Shown: positions 28,207-36,608 of the stretch, one piece after another | Layout: the number at the start of each line of letters is the position of its first letter | How positions within the stretch are numbered: position 1 is the first letter of the stretch | Source: Planctomycetota bacterium | GTDB taxonomy: Bacteria > Planctomycetota > PUPC01 > JACPCR01 | Length of the DNA stretch: 64,000 nt | Direction of reading: 5' to 3' | Assembly (NCBI GenBank): GCA_016179685.1 | Contig: JACPCR010000092.1 | Location: 25,540-89,539 of the forward strand | Notes under the pieces: model-generated | What the model was told of the DNA's origin: nothing | Databases searched by the model: none | What the model saw: only the letters and a program-made list of their open reading frames with translations | Program-made: the position numbers and the translations under genes

Positions 28207-28401
28207 ACCAGAGCGTCAAGTCGTTCAAGTTTTGAAATCCAAAACCTCTGTTCATCCAGGTTCTCCAGCCGCATCGGGGGGCAAATTCAGTCCATTGGCA
28301 TTCGTTTGGCATTCGTTAGCTTCCCGGTTCATGAGTACCCTGGCGTTTGTGTGCCACGACACGGCCTCAGAGCACCCTCCCGCACTTGTTGTCCCCATGG
28401 C

Positions 28402-28430
28402 TTGACACCCGTGTGGACTTTGATTATAAT
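28402..28430 (+). promoter_or_regulatory. Consensus sigma-70 promoter of the tRNA gene
   Basis: Perfect TTGACA (28402-28407) and perfect TATAAT (28425-28430) are separated by exactly 17 bases. The -10 box ends 27 bases before the tRNA, giving a leader of about 20 bases. This is the strongest promoter in the window. Confidence 0.92.
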
Positions 28431-28457
28431 CTCTTATGCAAAGTTTGTTCATTATAG

Positions 28458-28531
<74 letters not shown>

Positions 28532-28537
28532 CTTGAA

Positions 28538-28587
28538 GGGCACGCGAGGCCGAAACGCATTTCGGTGGTCTCGCGTGCCCCTTTTTT
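28538..28587 (+). terminator. Intrinsic terminator after the tRNA
   Basis: An 11-bp perfect stem (GGGCACGCGAG, 28538-28548, with CTCGCGTGCCC, 28570-28580) has a second inner stem CCGAAA/TTTCGG and is followed by CTTTTTT. It ends the single-gene tRNA transcript. Confidence 0.92.
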
Positions 28588-29077
28588 ATGCCGCCGCTTC
28601 CCCCCGCCCTGGTCACTCTCCCCTCCCCTTCTCCAATCTCTTGGCCTCCTGCCTGCCCTTCGCCTCGCTACGCACACAGAGTGCTTGCGTACCTTCCTTG
28701 ACGGTGGTCTACTGGGCCACTTCCGAGGCAACCCGCCCCGGAATTGGCCCCGCTTCTGTCGTGACGATGATTGACTCTCTGGGCCCTGGTCCATCAGGTC
28801 AGGAAGAAAACAGGACGAAATTATGTTTACTATAACATATGTAATTAAACATAATACATATAAACATATCACTTCGCCAAACCTCGGGCGATGCCCCCCG
28901 CCGGTTTGGGCTCCAACCCCCTCGTCCGCCAACGCCCGAACCGGACGGCTCCACTTGCGTGCGGTGTCCGCTTCGGGCATCATCTGAATTTCCACCATGC
29001 GCCGCCCTGTTGCCACCACCCCCGGAGCGGTGCACGCAACCGACCCCTCATTCTTCGATCGGAGGCCAGTGTTCAAC
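28588..29077. other. Gene-free region between tRNA and Gfo/Idh gene
   Basis: About 490 bases without a believable gene; the open frames crossing it on both strands overlap the terminator or have proline/arginine-rich chance composition. It changes from C-rich sequence to a sharp AT-rich island at 28815-28872 that contains the dyad at 28820-28869. Confidence 0.5.
28820..28869. promoter_or_regulatory. AT-rich dyad, possible operator
   Basis: ATTATGTTTA (28820-28829) and TAAACATAAT (28846-28855) form a perfect 10-bp inverted repeat with 16 bases between. A third related half-site, ATAAACATAT, follows at 28860-28869. It lies 210 bases upstream of the Gfo/Idh/MocA gene at 29078. The symmetry suggests a binding site for a dimeric regulator; no regulator gene is nearby. 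Confidence 0.4.
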
Positions 29078-30127
29078 ATGTCTACCTACGCCGCTGCCGT
29101 CATCGGATGTGGATCACGAGGCACCACCCACGGGGCCGCGCTCGCCCGCTGCCCGCGAATGAAATTGGTGGCCGCCGCGGACCTCGCCATAGACAAGGTC
29201 AGAAAGTTCTGCGAAACCTACCAGGTGCCCCGATCCTACGGAACGATGGACGAACTCCTCGCCCGGGAGGAACCTCAGGTGGTCACCTTCATCGCTCCAC
29301 CGAACCTCCGCCGGCCCTTCGTTCAGCAGATTGCACACAAGGAATCGGTCCGGGCGATCCTGATCGAAAAACCGATGGAAATCGATCTCGCCGACGCGGA
29401 GGCCATGGTCCAAACCTGCCGGGACCGGGGTGTCCTCCTGGTCATTTCACACCAGTCCCGTTTCATGACCGAGTTCCTCGAGGCTAGAGCATGGGTCGAG
29501 CAGGGCCGGATTGGCCAACTGGAGTGCCTGCGCGCCACCTCCAAAGGGAATCTGACAGCCCAAGGCACCCATATGATCGATCTTCTGCAATTCTACTTGA
29601 ACGATCGTGAGCCGCTGTGGGTCATGGGACAGATCGATGGAGGCATCGAAACAGGCCTGCACCGAGCGGCTGTCTCGGCCGCTGCCACCATCAGTTATGA
29701 CGACCATCTCCACGCCTACTTGGAGGCTGGTCTTCGTTCCCCGCACCATCATCCTGACCCCAAGCAATTCTGGCTGAACTGCCGCCTGGAGGTGCACGGA
29801 CAAGAGGGGGCGCTTTATGTGGACTGGGGCTGTGGATTGAGGGCACTTCTTTCCGACGGAAGTCGGATCGTCAAGGCCAGGAGCGACCTTCCCCGCCGAG
29901 ACGAGCACCTCGACCTTGTATCGGAGATCGCTGATGTCCTGGACGGTAAGACATCCTCCCATCGGTGTTCCGCCGAGAACGGGCTCCGCGCCCACCGAAT
30001 CTTATCGAGCATTTATCGCTCCGCCCATGACCGGAGGGCCGTCGGTTGCACCGAGCCAGGATTGAGTGTAGCATTAAAAGAGATTACGACTGCGGTGGGT
30101 GCCGTTTCTCTGGCAACATCCGCCTGA
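29078..30127 (+). CDS. Gfo/Idh/MocA-family oxidoreductase 1
   Basis: A 349-aa NAD(P)-dependent sugar-type oxidoreductase. The N-terminal Rossmann fold has AAVIGCGSRGTTHGAAL (glycine motif). The family's active-site lysine motif is IEKPME (about residues 93-98). A C-terminal alpha/beta domain follows. Start 29078 is chosen because GGAGG lies about 12 bases upstream and the protein then begins at the first Rossmann strand; the longer frame from 28997 adds low-complexity residues. No signal peptide is seen, so it acts in the cytoplasm. The substrate is unknown. It is transcribed alone and its 3' end faces nrdJ. Confidence 0.9.
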   Translation: MSTYAAAVIGCGSRGTTHGAALARCPRMKLVAAADLAIDKVRKFCETYQVPRSYGTMDELLAREEPQVVTFIAPPNLRRPFVQQIAHKESVRAILIEKPMEIDLADAEAMVQTCRDRGVLLVISHQSRFMTEFLEARAWVEQGRIGQLECLRATSKGNLTAQGTHMIDLLQFYLNDREPLWVMGQIDGGIETGLHRAAVSAAATISYDDHLHAYLEAGLRSPHHHPDPKQFWLNCRLEVHGQEGALYVDWGCGLRALLSDGSRIVKARSDLPRRDEHLDLVSEIADVLDGKTSSHRCSAENGLRAHRILSSIYRSAHDRRAVGCTEPGLSVALKEITTAVGAVSLATSA

Positions 30128-30145
30128 CGGCGCGCCGGAGGAAGG

Positions 30146-30184
30146 GGTGCAGCGTCCCGGCCTGAGGGGCCGAGACGCTGCACC
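30146..30184. terminator. Strong hairpin after Gfo/Idh gene 1
   Basis: A perfect 11-bp stem GGTGCAGCGTC (30146-30156) with GACGCTGCACC (30174-30184), with an inner CGGCC/GGCCG stem. It starts 18 bases after the stop codon. There is no T tract but the stem is very stable. The following 220 bases up to the nrdJ stop contain no recognisable gene. Confidence 0.6.
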
Positions 30185-30404
30185 TAACGGGAGGGAAAGA
30201 AAAAGCGTTCGACCGGAAGAGTTGAAAATCCCTTCAACGCTTCGGTCAGCCTCCGGTGACTGGCATCACCTCAGGCCACCCTGCTGGCCATCTGGCCGGC
30301 AGGGATTTGAGGCCCGATAGACCGATGGGCGAAGTCGTATCGGGCCGTGCGCGACAGGAAGAGCCTAGAAATCCTTTGGTTGAAGTTGGCTCTTGCTTCC
30401 TCAC

Positions 30405-33185
30405 TTACGAGCAACCGCTCGTCGAGCCACAGTTCAAACACTTATAGCATGCCCCATTGCGTACCATGATCGTCCCACATTCGTGACACGCGGGCGCATC
30501 GGCCTCGGTCTGAAACGTTGACCGCAACCCTGCCGCAGAATCCGCTCGGAACGCCGGTTTGGAGGAACCGCCCCCTGGATCATCCTCTCCATTGACGGCC
30601 GGAACATCCGTCGCCGCCGGCTGTTTTTCCGGGGGCAGGAATTTCAGTCCCAGCCAGCGGAAAATGTAGTCGATGATGGACTTCGCAATCGGAATATCCT
30701 TATTGTGAGTCAGGCCCGCAGGCTCAAAACGGGTGTGACTGAACTTCCGCACGAGAACTTCGAGGGGAACGCCGTACTGCAAGGCAATGGACGTTGCGGT
30801 CGCCACCGTGTCGACGAGCCCGGAGACCGTGCTCCCCTGTTTTGCCATGGTGACGAAAATCTCACCTGGGGCGCCATCGTCGTACATCCCTACCGTGATG
30901 TAACCCTCGTAGCCCGAGATGCTGAATTTGTGCGTGATGGACTTCCTCTCGTCCGGCAATCGGCGGCGAACGGGTTTCGCTTCTGCCTTCGCCTTCTCCG
31001 AATCCAAGCCCGTATTCAGGGGCTGCGAACGCTTGCAGTTATCTCTATAGACAGCAATAGCCTTGAGCCCCAGCTTCCATCCCTCCAGGTAGACCTGCTC
31101 AATCTCCTCAACGGTGACGGATTCAGGCAGATTGACCGTTTTGGAGATCGCGCCCGAAAGGAAGGGCTGCGTGGCCGCCATCATCCGGACATGCCCCTTG
31201 TAATGAATGGAACGCATCCCGTTCCTGGGTCTGAAAGCGCAATCAAAGACCGGCAGATGATCGCTCCGCAGGTGCGGGGCACCCTCGATCGTCTCTTTCT
31301 CGTTGAGGTAAGCCAGGACCTCCTTCACCTGCTCCGCCTGGTAGCCCAGCTTTCTGAGCGCTTCCGGAACCGTATGGTTCACGATTTTCAGCATTCCTCC
31401 GCCAACGAGTTTCTTGTACTTGATCAAAGCAATATCCGGTTCAATCCCCGTGGTATCGCAATCCATCATAAAAGCGATAGTGCCCGTTGGGGCCAGAACC
31501 GTGACCTGAGAATTCCGGTAGCCGCTCTCGAGGCCATGTTGGAGCGCCTGTTCCCAAGCGTCTCTTGCACCCTCCAAGAGATCCTTGGGCACATAGACAC
31601 CCTCGATATCCTCCACCGCTTTTCGATGCTTCCGGATGACCTTGAAGAAAGGACGCCGATTTTCTTCAAAGCGAGCGAATGGCCCGACACGAGACGCGAC
31701 CTGAGCCGAGCTGAGATAGGCCTGGCCGCACATCAGGGCTGTCACGGCGCCGGCATAAGCCCGCCCCTCATCGCTATCATAGGGCAGACCACGGGCCATC
31801 AGGATAGCCCCCAGATTCGCATAGCCCAGCCCCAATGGACGAAAATCATGGCTGTTTCGGTCAATCTTGGGCGTCGGATAACTCGCGTTACCTACAATGA
31901 CCTCCATGGCCACGATCATGACGTGAACCGCATGCCGGAAAGCATCAACGTCGAACTCACCGTCAGGTCTTCGGAATTTCATCAAGTTGAGCGAGGCCAG
32001 GTTACAAGCACTATTGTCAAGAAACATGTACTCGCTGCAGGGATTCGACGCATAAATCCGGTCCGTTACGGCACAGGTATGCCATTCATTAATCGTCGTA
32101 TCGTACTGAAGTCCCGGATCTCCGCACAAATGAGCGCCCTCGGCGATCTTCCGCAACAGGTCCCGAGCCCGATAGGTCTCCACGGCCTGACCCGTTGTTA
32201 CCGCACGTGTGGTCCACTCCCCATTCTCCTCCACCGCCCTCATGAATTCATCGGTCACTCGAACAGAAAAATTCGCATTCTGAAAAAACACTGAAGAGTA
32301 GGCATCTCCATTGACGGATCCGTCGTAACCGGCATCGATAAGCGCCCATGCCTTCTTCTCTTCTCTAGGCTTGGCCTCGATAAAATCCACTATGTCCGGA
32401 TGGGTAATGTCCAGAATCTGCATCTTGGCCGCTCGGCGAGTCTTCCCACCCGATTTGATCACCCCGGCAAACGCATCATACCCTTTCATGAAAGACACCG
32501 GGCCGGACGCCCAACCGCCGGTAGAAAGCCGCTCCCGAGAGGAGCGCAACGGGCTCAGATTTGTTCCCGTACCAGACCCATACTTGAAAAGCATCCCTTC
32601 GGTCTTAGCCAGCTCCAGAATGGAATCCATTCGGTCTTCGACGGAATTGATGAAGCAAGCCGAGCACTGAGGCTTTTCCTCAATCCCCATATTGAACCAC
32701 ACGGGGCTGTTGAAGCACGCCAACTGATGAACGAGCAAGTAGGTAAGTTCGGCCTCGAACGTTTCAGCATCCTCTTCACACGCAAGATAGTTCTGGGTCC
32801 TGCTCCACCTGCCGATCGTCTTTGCCACACGGTCAACAAGCTGCCGCACTGAATGTTCACGCCCTACCTGCCCTACTCCACCCCGAAAATACTTGGACAC
32901 CACTACATTCGTAGCCGTTTGGGACCACTGCTTAGGAACCTCGACATCCTTCTGTTCGAAGATAACTTCACCACGGTCATTCGTGATGGAGGCAGAACGC
33001 AGTTCCCAGTCCATCTCATCATACGGATGAATTCCCTTCTTCGTAAAACGGCGGGAAACAGGAATGACCTTTTCAGTTGCTTTCAGATCCTTGATATCTG
33101 AAGGTCTGCGGGAAATCGTTTCTTTCTCTTTTTCAGTATCCGGGCGAAAACCAGTTCGAGTCGAAATATTTAAGTCTTTAGCCAT
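30405..33185 (-). CDS. nrdJ: Adenosylcobalamin-dependent (class II) ribonucleotide reductase
   Basis: A 926-aa class II ribonucleotide reductase, which makes deoxynucleotides using a cobalamin-derived radical and works with or without oxygen. Visible features are FNSPVWFNMG (about 158-167), the PQCSACF region (Cys174 and Cys177), GTGTNLSPLRS (about 205-215), the finger-loop NPCSEY (Cys383) and SACNLASLNL. A C-terminal TSCPD-like and zinc-binding tail contains HECGTIM and CYKCLNCG. Length is within the usual range for the long bacterial form. GGAG lies 11 bases before the ATG. A promoter (33383-33410) lies upstream on the same strand. No cobalamin riboswitch or clear NrdR box was recognised in the leader. 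It is the only ribonucleotide reductase in the window. Confidence 0.97.
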   Translation of the reverse strand: MAKDLNISTRTGFRPDTEKEKETISRRPSDIKDLKATEKVIPVSRRFTKKGIHPYDEMDWELRSASITNDRGEVIFEQKDVEVPKQWSQTATNVVVSKYFRGGVGQVGREHSVRQLVDRVAKTIGRWSRTQNYLACEEDAETFEAELTYLLVHQLACFNSPVWFNMGIEEKPQCSACFINSVEDRMDSILELAKTEGMLFKYGSGTGTNLSPLRSSRERLSTGGWASGPVSFMKGYDAFAGVIKSGGKTRRAAKMQILDITHPDIVDFIEAKPREEKKAWALIDAGYDGSVNGDAYSSVFFQNANFSVRVTDEFMRAVEENGEWTTRAVTTGQAVETYRARDLLRKIAEGAHLCGDPGLQYDTTINEWHTCAVTDRIYASNPCSEYMFLDNSACNLASLNLMKFRRPDGEFDVDAFRHAVHVMIVAMEVIVGNASYPTPKIDRNSHDFRPLGLGYANLGAILMARGLPYDSDEGRAYAGAVTALMCGQAYLSSAQVASRVGPFARFEENRRPFFKVIRKHRKAVEDIEGVYVPKDLLEGARDAWEQALQHGLESGYRNSQVTVLAPTGTIAFMMDCDTTGIEPDIALIKYKKLVGGGMLKIVNHTVPEALRKLGYQAEQVKEVLAYLNEKETIEGAPHLRSDHLPVFDCAFRPRNGMRSIHYKGHVRMMAATQPFLSGAISKTVNLPESVTVEEIEQVYLEGWKLGLKAIAVYRDNCKRSQPLNTGLDSEKAKAEAKPVRRRLPDERKSITHKFSISGYEGYITVGMYDDGAPGEIFVTMAKQGSTVSGLVDTVATATSIALQYGVPLEVLVRKFSHTRFEPAGLTHNKDIPIAKSIIDYIFRWLGLKFLPPEKQPAATDVPAVNGEDDPGGGSSKPAFRADSAAGLRSTFQTEADAPACHECGTIMVRNGACYKCLNCGSTSGCS

Positions 33186-33382
33186 AAGAAAGATAACTCC
33201 GATAGATGCCCATAAGCAGGAACAAGGAGCATGGACACCAAAAATGTCGAAAGTAGAATTTCAAGCGCAACCGCCTGGGCTAACTACCCTCCCTGGTTGA
33301 TCATCCAGCACCTACCTCCAGGGTACCAGCACACAACTTCAGGCCTAGTGAGATAGAGCACCAAATATGGTAGTAGCGCGCC

Positions 33383-33410
33383 ATTCTACATCCCATTCAT
33401 AGCGTGTCAA
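33383..33410 (-). promoter_or_regulatory. Promoter of nrdJ
   Basis: On the minus strand a perfect TTGACA (33410-33405) and TAGAAT (33388-33383) are separated by 16 bases. The leader to the nrdJ ATG is about 190 bases. The ferritin-like gene has the same arrangement (TTGACT-16-TAGAAT). Confidence 0.75.
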
Positions 33411-33411
33411 C

Positions 33412-33445
33412 AAAAAAATCCTGCCTCAGCGTCTACGCACAGGAT
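33412..33445 (-). terminator. Intrinsic terminator just upstream of the nrdJ promoter
   Basis: On the minus strand ATCCTG (33445-33440) pairs with CAGGAT (33423-33418), with an inner GCGT/ACGC stem, followed by seven T (33418-33412). The T run ends one base before the nrdJ -35 box. It should stop transcripts coming from the ferritin-like gene. Confidence 0.72.
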
Positions 33446-33835
33446 CACAATGACTTAACATATTATATCATAACATTTTAACACCAAGCCGTTAGACTTT
33501 TAAAGAATATTTTTTTTATCTAAAATTAAAATACCAATAGCTAATGTGTGCATGCCGCATCGTATCCCAATTCCTTGTGTACAACTCGGAACAATAATCC
33601 TAAGTTGTGTTTCAGCAACGGGTTCCAATATGGGGACCTTCTAATGACACACCGGACCAGAGGTAATAAGCCTGTGAGGGGAAGGCGCTTAGAGGCCACA
33701 GGTGCCGTCGAATGCCAACGTAGTGGAAGCGGAGCGTCATCTCCATCGCGGGACCCTTCGACGGGAAGAGGTCATGGAGAAGCTACGCCATCGAGGGCCG
33801 GCACACAAAGGGAAAAGGCGCTTCCGCTCAAACAA
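33446..33835. other. AT-rich then anonymous gap, no gene supported
   Basis: About 390 bases between the terminator and the ferritin-like gene. Bases 33455-33545 are strongly AT-rich. The rest holds only short chance frames; none has a ribosome binding site or recognisable family. It could contain a decayed gene or a small RNA, but nothing specific is seen. Confidence 0.4.
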
Positions 33836-34336
33836 CTACTTGGGGCTACTGATGCGAAGCAGTTCCCTCTCAAGGATGCGCGCGTGTGACACCTCACTCT
33901 TGGCGAGATCAACGAAGAACGCCTTGGCGTCCGTCTGTTCCACGGCCAGCGCAGCCTTGAGGAAGTAATTTGCACTGGCTTTTTCCACCAAGATCGCCAT
34001 CAGAAGGGCATCGCGTCCTGAAAGGTCGCCCCTGTTCTCCAGGCTGGGCAGCTCTTCACTCAAGAAGGGAAGATTGACATCCAGATGGTCGAGGAACTTA
34101 TATGTGCCCGCGCCCTCGTAGGGCTCCCAGCCGCATCGGTCAGCGACTTCGTCGTATTTGATCTTCATTTCCCGCTCATGATTTTTCTCTTCGACCGCCA
34201 ATCGTTGGAAGAGCTCCTTCCCAATGGGATCACTCGTCCTGGCAGCCATCACATCGTAAAACTCATTGCCGGCCTTTTCTGACCGGATGGATTGACCCAG
34301 AATGACCAAAATGACCTTATCTGAGTCGTTCATCAC
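33836..34336 (-). CDS. Ferritin-like / rubrerythrin-domain protein
   Basis: A 166-aa four-helix-bundle protein of the ferritin-like superfamily. Likely di-iron ligands are Glu in IRSEKAGNEFYD, the EEKNHE motif (E-x-x-H) in helix 2, Glu in LVEKASANYF in helix 3 and SEVSHARILE in helix 4. It lacks the C-terminal rubredoxin domain of true rubrerythrins. Such proteins handle iron or peroxide in anaerobes and facultative anaerobes. AGGGG sits about 8 bases before the ATG, and a TTGACT/TAGAAT promoter lies at 34379-34406. It is transcribed away from the neighbouring Gfo/Idh gene. Confidence 0.85.
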   Translation of the reverse strand: MMNDSDKVILVILGQSIRSEKAGNEFYDVMAARTSDPIGKELFQRLAVEEKNHEREMKIKYDEVADRCGWEPYEGAGTYKFLDHLDVNLPFLSEELPSLENRGDLSGRDALLMAILVEKASANYFLKAALAVEQTDAKAFFVDLAKSEVSHARILERELLRISSPK

Positions 34337-34378
34337 TGTGCCCCTGCCGGTTCCTGTCGCTGTCCCTTATAAAATTGT

Positions 34379-34406
34379 ATTCTAACCATGCAGACCAGCG
34401 AGTCAA
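34379..34406 (-). promoter_or_regulatory. Promoter of the ferritin-like gene
   Basis: On the minus strand TTGACT (34406-34401) and TAGAAT (34384-34379) are separated by 16 bases, about 40 bases upstream of the ATG at 34336. Confidence 0.65.
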
Positions 34407-34457
34407 CCTGAACCTCGATTTGCGCATTCGGCCCCAGCCTCTCAGAGACTGCCTTCC

Positions 34458-35732
34458 ATGACCAAGAAGAATCTCGTGATGGCCCAGGTGGGATACGGGA
34501 TGTTCGGCAGCGACGTTGTTGCCGGCACGCTCTGGGACCTCCAGAGGAACGGGGTTTCGCCCTACCTCGACCGCGTGGGCCTCGATGACCGGGCCCGTCA
34601 CTACGAGGACGTACGGTTCGAGCTGCGGGCCATCGGCACGCGAACGGCGGACACGGCTCGCCGGGCCTGTGAGATGAATCGCCGCGAGACGAACTATCTT
34701 CCCACGCCCTTCTGGGGCGACGCTCCCTGGACCGACATCCTCGATCGCCACCCCGAGCTCGACCTGCTGGTCGTGGCGACGCCGGACCATCTTCACACGG
34801 CCCCGATCCTGGAAGCGCTGCAACGCGGCGTTCATATCATCACGGAAAAACCCATGTGTCTCAACCTCCTGGAGGCCGACGAGATCATTCGACGGGCCCA
34901 GGAGAAAGACCTGATTGTCGGAGTCGACTTGCATAAGCGTTACGACCCCGATCATCTTCGAATCTTCCAATCGCTCACCCGCGAGCTGGGCAGCCCTCTC
35001 TATGCTCGCGGTGTCCTGGAGGAGCCTCTCGAGGTCTCGACCAGCATCTTCAAATGGGCCGAGCACAGTGACCCTTTCACTTACGTGGGTATCCACTGGA
35101 TCGACCTTTTCACGCATTATCTCAGGCTCAGGCCCATGGCCCTATACGCCGTCGGACAGAAGAAACGGCTCATCAGCCTGCACGGAAAGAATGCCTTCGA
35201 CGCCTGCCAGGTCCTCGTGACGCATACCAGCGGCTTGACGATCCTGTACGAGAATAATTGGATAACGCCGGCCGACTTTGAGGGCCCCGTGAATCAGGAA
35301 AGCGCCCTGGTCGGAGAACGCGGCAAGGTCGAGTCGGATTCTCAATACCGAGGGTTGCGATACTGGATCGAAAACAAGGGCTCCCGCACGGCCAACACTC
35401 ATTTTTTCCGCAAGGTAATGCGCCCGGACGGTTCGACCGTCTCTATCGGTTACGGCAAAGACAGCCTCATCGACTGCATCGAGCGGGTTTGCCGCAAAAA
35501 ATTCTGCGGCGTTTCGGCGTCCGAGATGGCCGGAACCTACCCCGACGCGCCCTCCCAGCGCATTCCCACGGCCATCGTCCACGCCGCAAGGGAAGTCCTC
35601 CGCCGTAATGACCAGCACTTCCAGGCGGGCAGGAGTCCAGCCGTCACGGCCGGCTTCAGTGAGACGGGGATTCGCCTGTTTGACCCGCACGACCCGGCCG
35701 GGACAACCCTTCTGTACTCCAAGGCCCTGTAA
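34458..35732 (+). CDS. Gfo/Idh/MocA-family oxidoreductase 2
   Basis: A 424-aa NAD(P)-dependent dehydrogenase. The N-terminal Rossmann motif is QVGYGMFGSDVVAG, the strand before the catalytic lysine is LLVVATPDHLHT, and the active-site motif is ITEKPM (about residues 131-136). It has an inserted stretch of about 40 residues after the first helix (NGVSPYLDRVGLDDRARHYE) compared with the other family members here, so it belongs to a different subgroup. No signal peptide is seen. The start ATG at 34458 begins MTKKNLVMAQVG. Substrate unknown. Divergent from the ferritin-like gene. Confidence 0.9.
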   Translation: MTKKNLVMAQVGYGMFGSDVVAGTLWDLQRNGVSPYLDRVGLDDRARHYEDVRFELRAIGTRTADTARRACEMNRRETNYLPTPFWGDAPWTDILDRHPELDLLVVATPDHLHTAPILEALQRGVHIITEKPMCLNLLEADEIIRRAQEKDLIVGVDLHKRYDPDHLRIFQSLTRELGSPLYARGVLEEPLEVSTSIFKWAEHSDPFTYVGIHWIDLFTHYLRLRPMALYAVGQKKRLISLHGKNAFDACQVLVTHTSGLTILYENNWITPADFEGPVNQESALVGERGKVESDSQYRGLRYWIENKGSRTANTHFFRKVMRPDGSTVSIGYGKDSLIDCIERVCRKKFCGVSASEMAGTYPDAPSQRIPTAIVHAAREVLRRNDQHFQAGRSPAVTAGFSETGIRLFDPHDPAGTTLLYSKAL

Positions 35733-36065
35733 TCCGCCCAAGGGCCCGAGCGAAGCCCGCCTCCACTTCTATTGACTCCGATCGCTCCGGACCCGGGTTA
35801 ACTGGAATCGGCGCTTTGCGACACGCCTGCGGCGTGCGGCAGACCTTCAGGAGGTGAGCCTTCGGCACGGAGTGCCGAGACGGGGATTGGCTTCCCCCGG
35901 TCGTCACGCTATCCTGTGTTCTTCTTTCTTGAGGTCAAGGGTTGTCCATTTCCCGGGCCACGCTGAAAAGCCTGAGAAATTTCCGGAAGAGTTGCCCCCG
36001 TACGGGGTTTCGGACGAAACCCCGCGTGGCGTTCCCATGTGGCTTGCCCGGCAAGAGGAGCGTTC
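35733..36065. other. Gene-free region with small inverted repeats
   Basis: About 330 bases with no supported gene. Short palindromes are present, including CACGCC-TGC-GGCGTG and CGGCAC-GGA-GTGCCG. GAGGAG about six bases before the ATG at 36066 is the ribosome binding site for the macrodomain gene. Confidence 0.45.
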
Positions 36066-36608
36066 ATGCAGATGCCAGTGAACCGGTCGACGCTTGAAAT
36101 CGTTGAGGGTGATCTGACGGAGCAAGCGACGGATGCCATCGTGAATGCCGCAAACTCGGCTCTGGTGCTGGGTGGCGGAGTGGCAGGGGCGATTCGGCTG
36201 AAGGGCGGCCCATCCATTCAAGAGGAATGTTCCCGGATCGGCAGCACGCATGTCGGCTGCGCGGTGATCACCGGCGCCGGCAAGCTGAAGGCCAGGTATG
36301 TGATCCATGCCGTCGGGCCAAGGATGGGAGAAGGAGACGAGGACGGCAAACTGAGGAGCGCAACGCTCCAGGCCTTGGAGAGGGCCGAAGAACGGACTCT
36401 CCACAGCATCGCCTTCTGCGCCATCAGCACCGGAATTTTCGGTTTCCCCATGGCCCGATGTGCTTCGATCATGCTCCGTGCCGTGGTCGATTATCTGAAG
36501 GGTCAGACCGGAATCGAGAAGGTTGTCTTCTGCGTCTGGGGCAAGGAGGCCTATCACGTGTTTGAGGCGGAATGTCGGCGACTGCAATCGTCGGAAACGC
36601 CCGCATGA
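36066..36608 (+). CDS. Macrodomain protein (ADP-ribose binding/hydrolase)
   Basis: A 180-aa single macrodomain. The fold signatures are LEIVEGDLTEQATDAIVNAA, the glycine loop NSALVLGGGVAGAI (contacting ADP-ribose), THVGCAVITGAGKL and CAISTGIFGFPMARCA. Such proteins bind or hydrolyse ADP-ribose derivatives such as O-acetyl-ADP-ribose or ADP-ribosylated proteins. The start at 36066 has an excellent GAGGAG site; the earlier ATG at 36039 has none. Its stop overlaps the start of the GH13 gene by four bases, an unusual pairing that suggests the two are translated together. No signal peptide is seen, so it acts in the cytoplasm. Confidence 0.93.
   Translation: MQMPVNRSTLEIVEGDLTEQATDAIVNAANSALVLGGGVAGAIRLKGGPSIQEECSRIGSTHVGCAVITGAGKLKARYVIHAVGPRMGEGDEDGKLRSATLQALERAEERTLHSIAFCAISTGIFGFPMARCASIMLRAVVDYLKGQTGIEKVVFCVWGKEAYHVFEAECRRLQSSETPA

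Noticed and set aside
30705..32294. 529-codon forward open frame
   Set aside because: Antisense to nrdJ, which is certain; the peptide has no recognisable domain.
33186..33540. Cobalamin riboswitch or NrdR box before nrdJ
   Set aside because: No B12-box-like consensus was found. CACCAAATATGGTAG has only a vague likeness to an NrdR box and is not symmetric enough.
33702..33968. 88-codon forward frame containing NNYLGL
   Set aside because: The NNYLGL string resembles the start of PLP-dependent acyltransferases, but nothing else of that family follows and the frame overlaps the ferritin-like gene.
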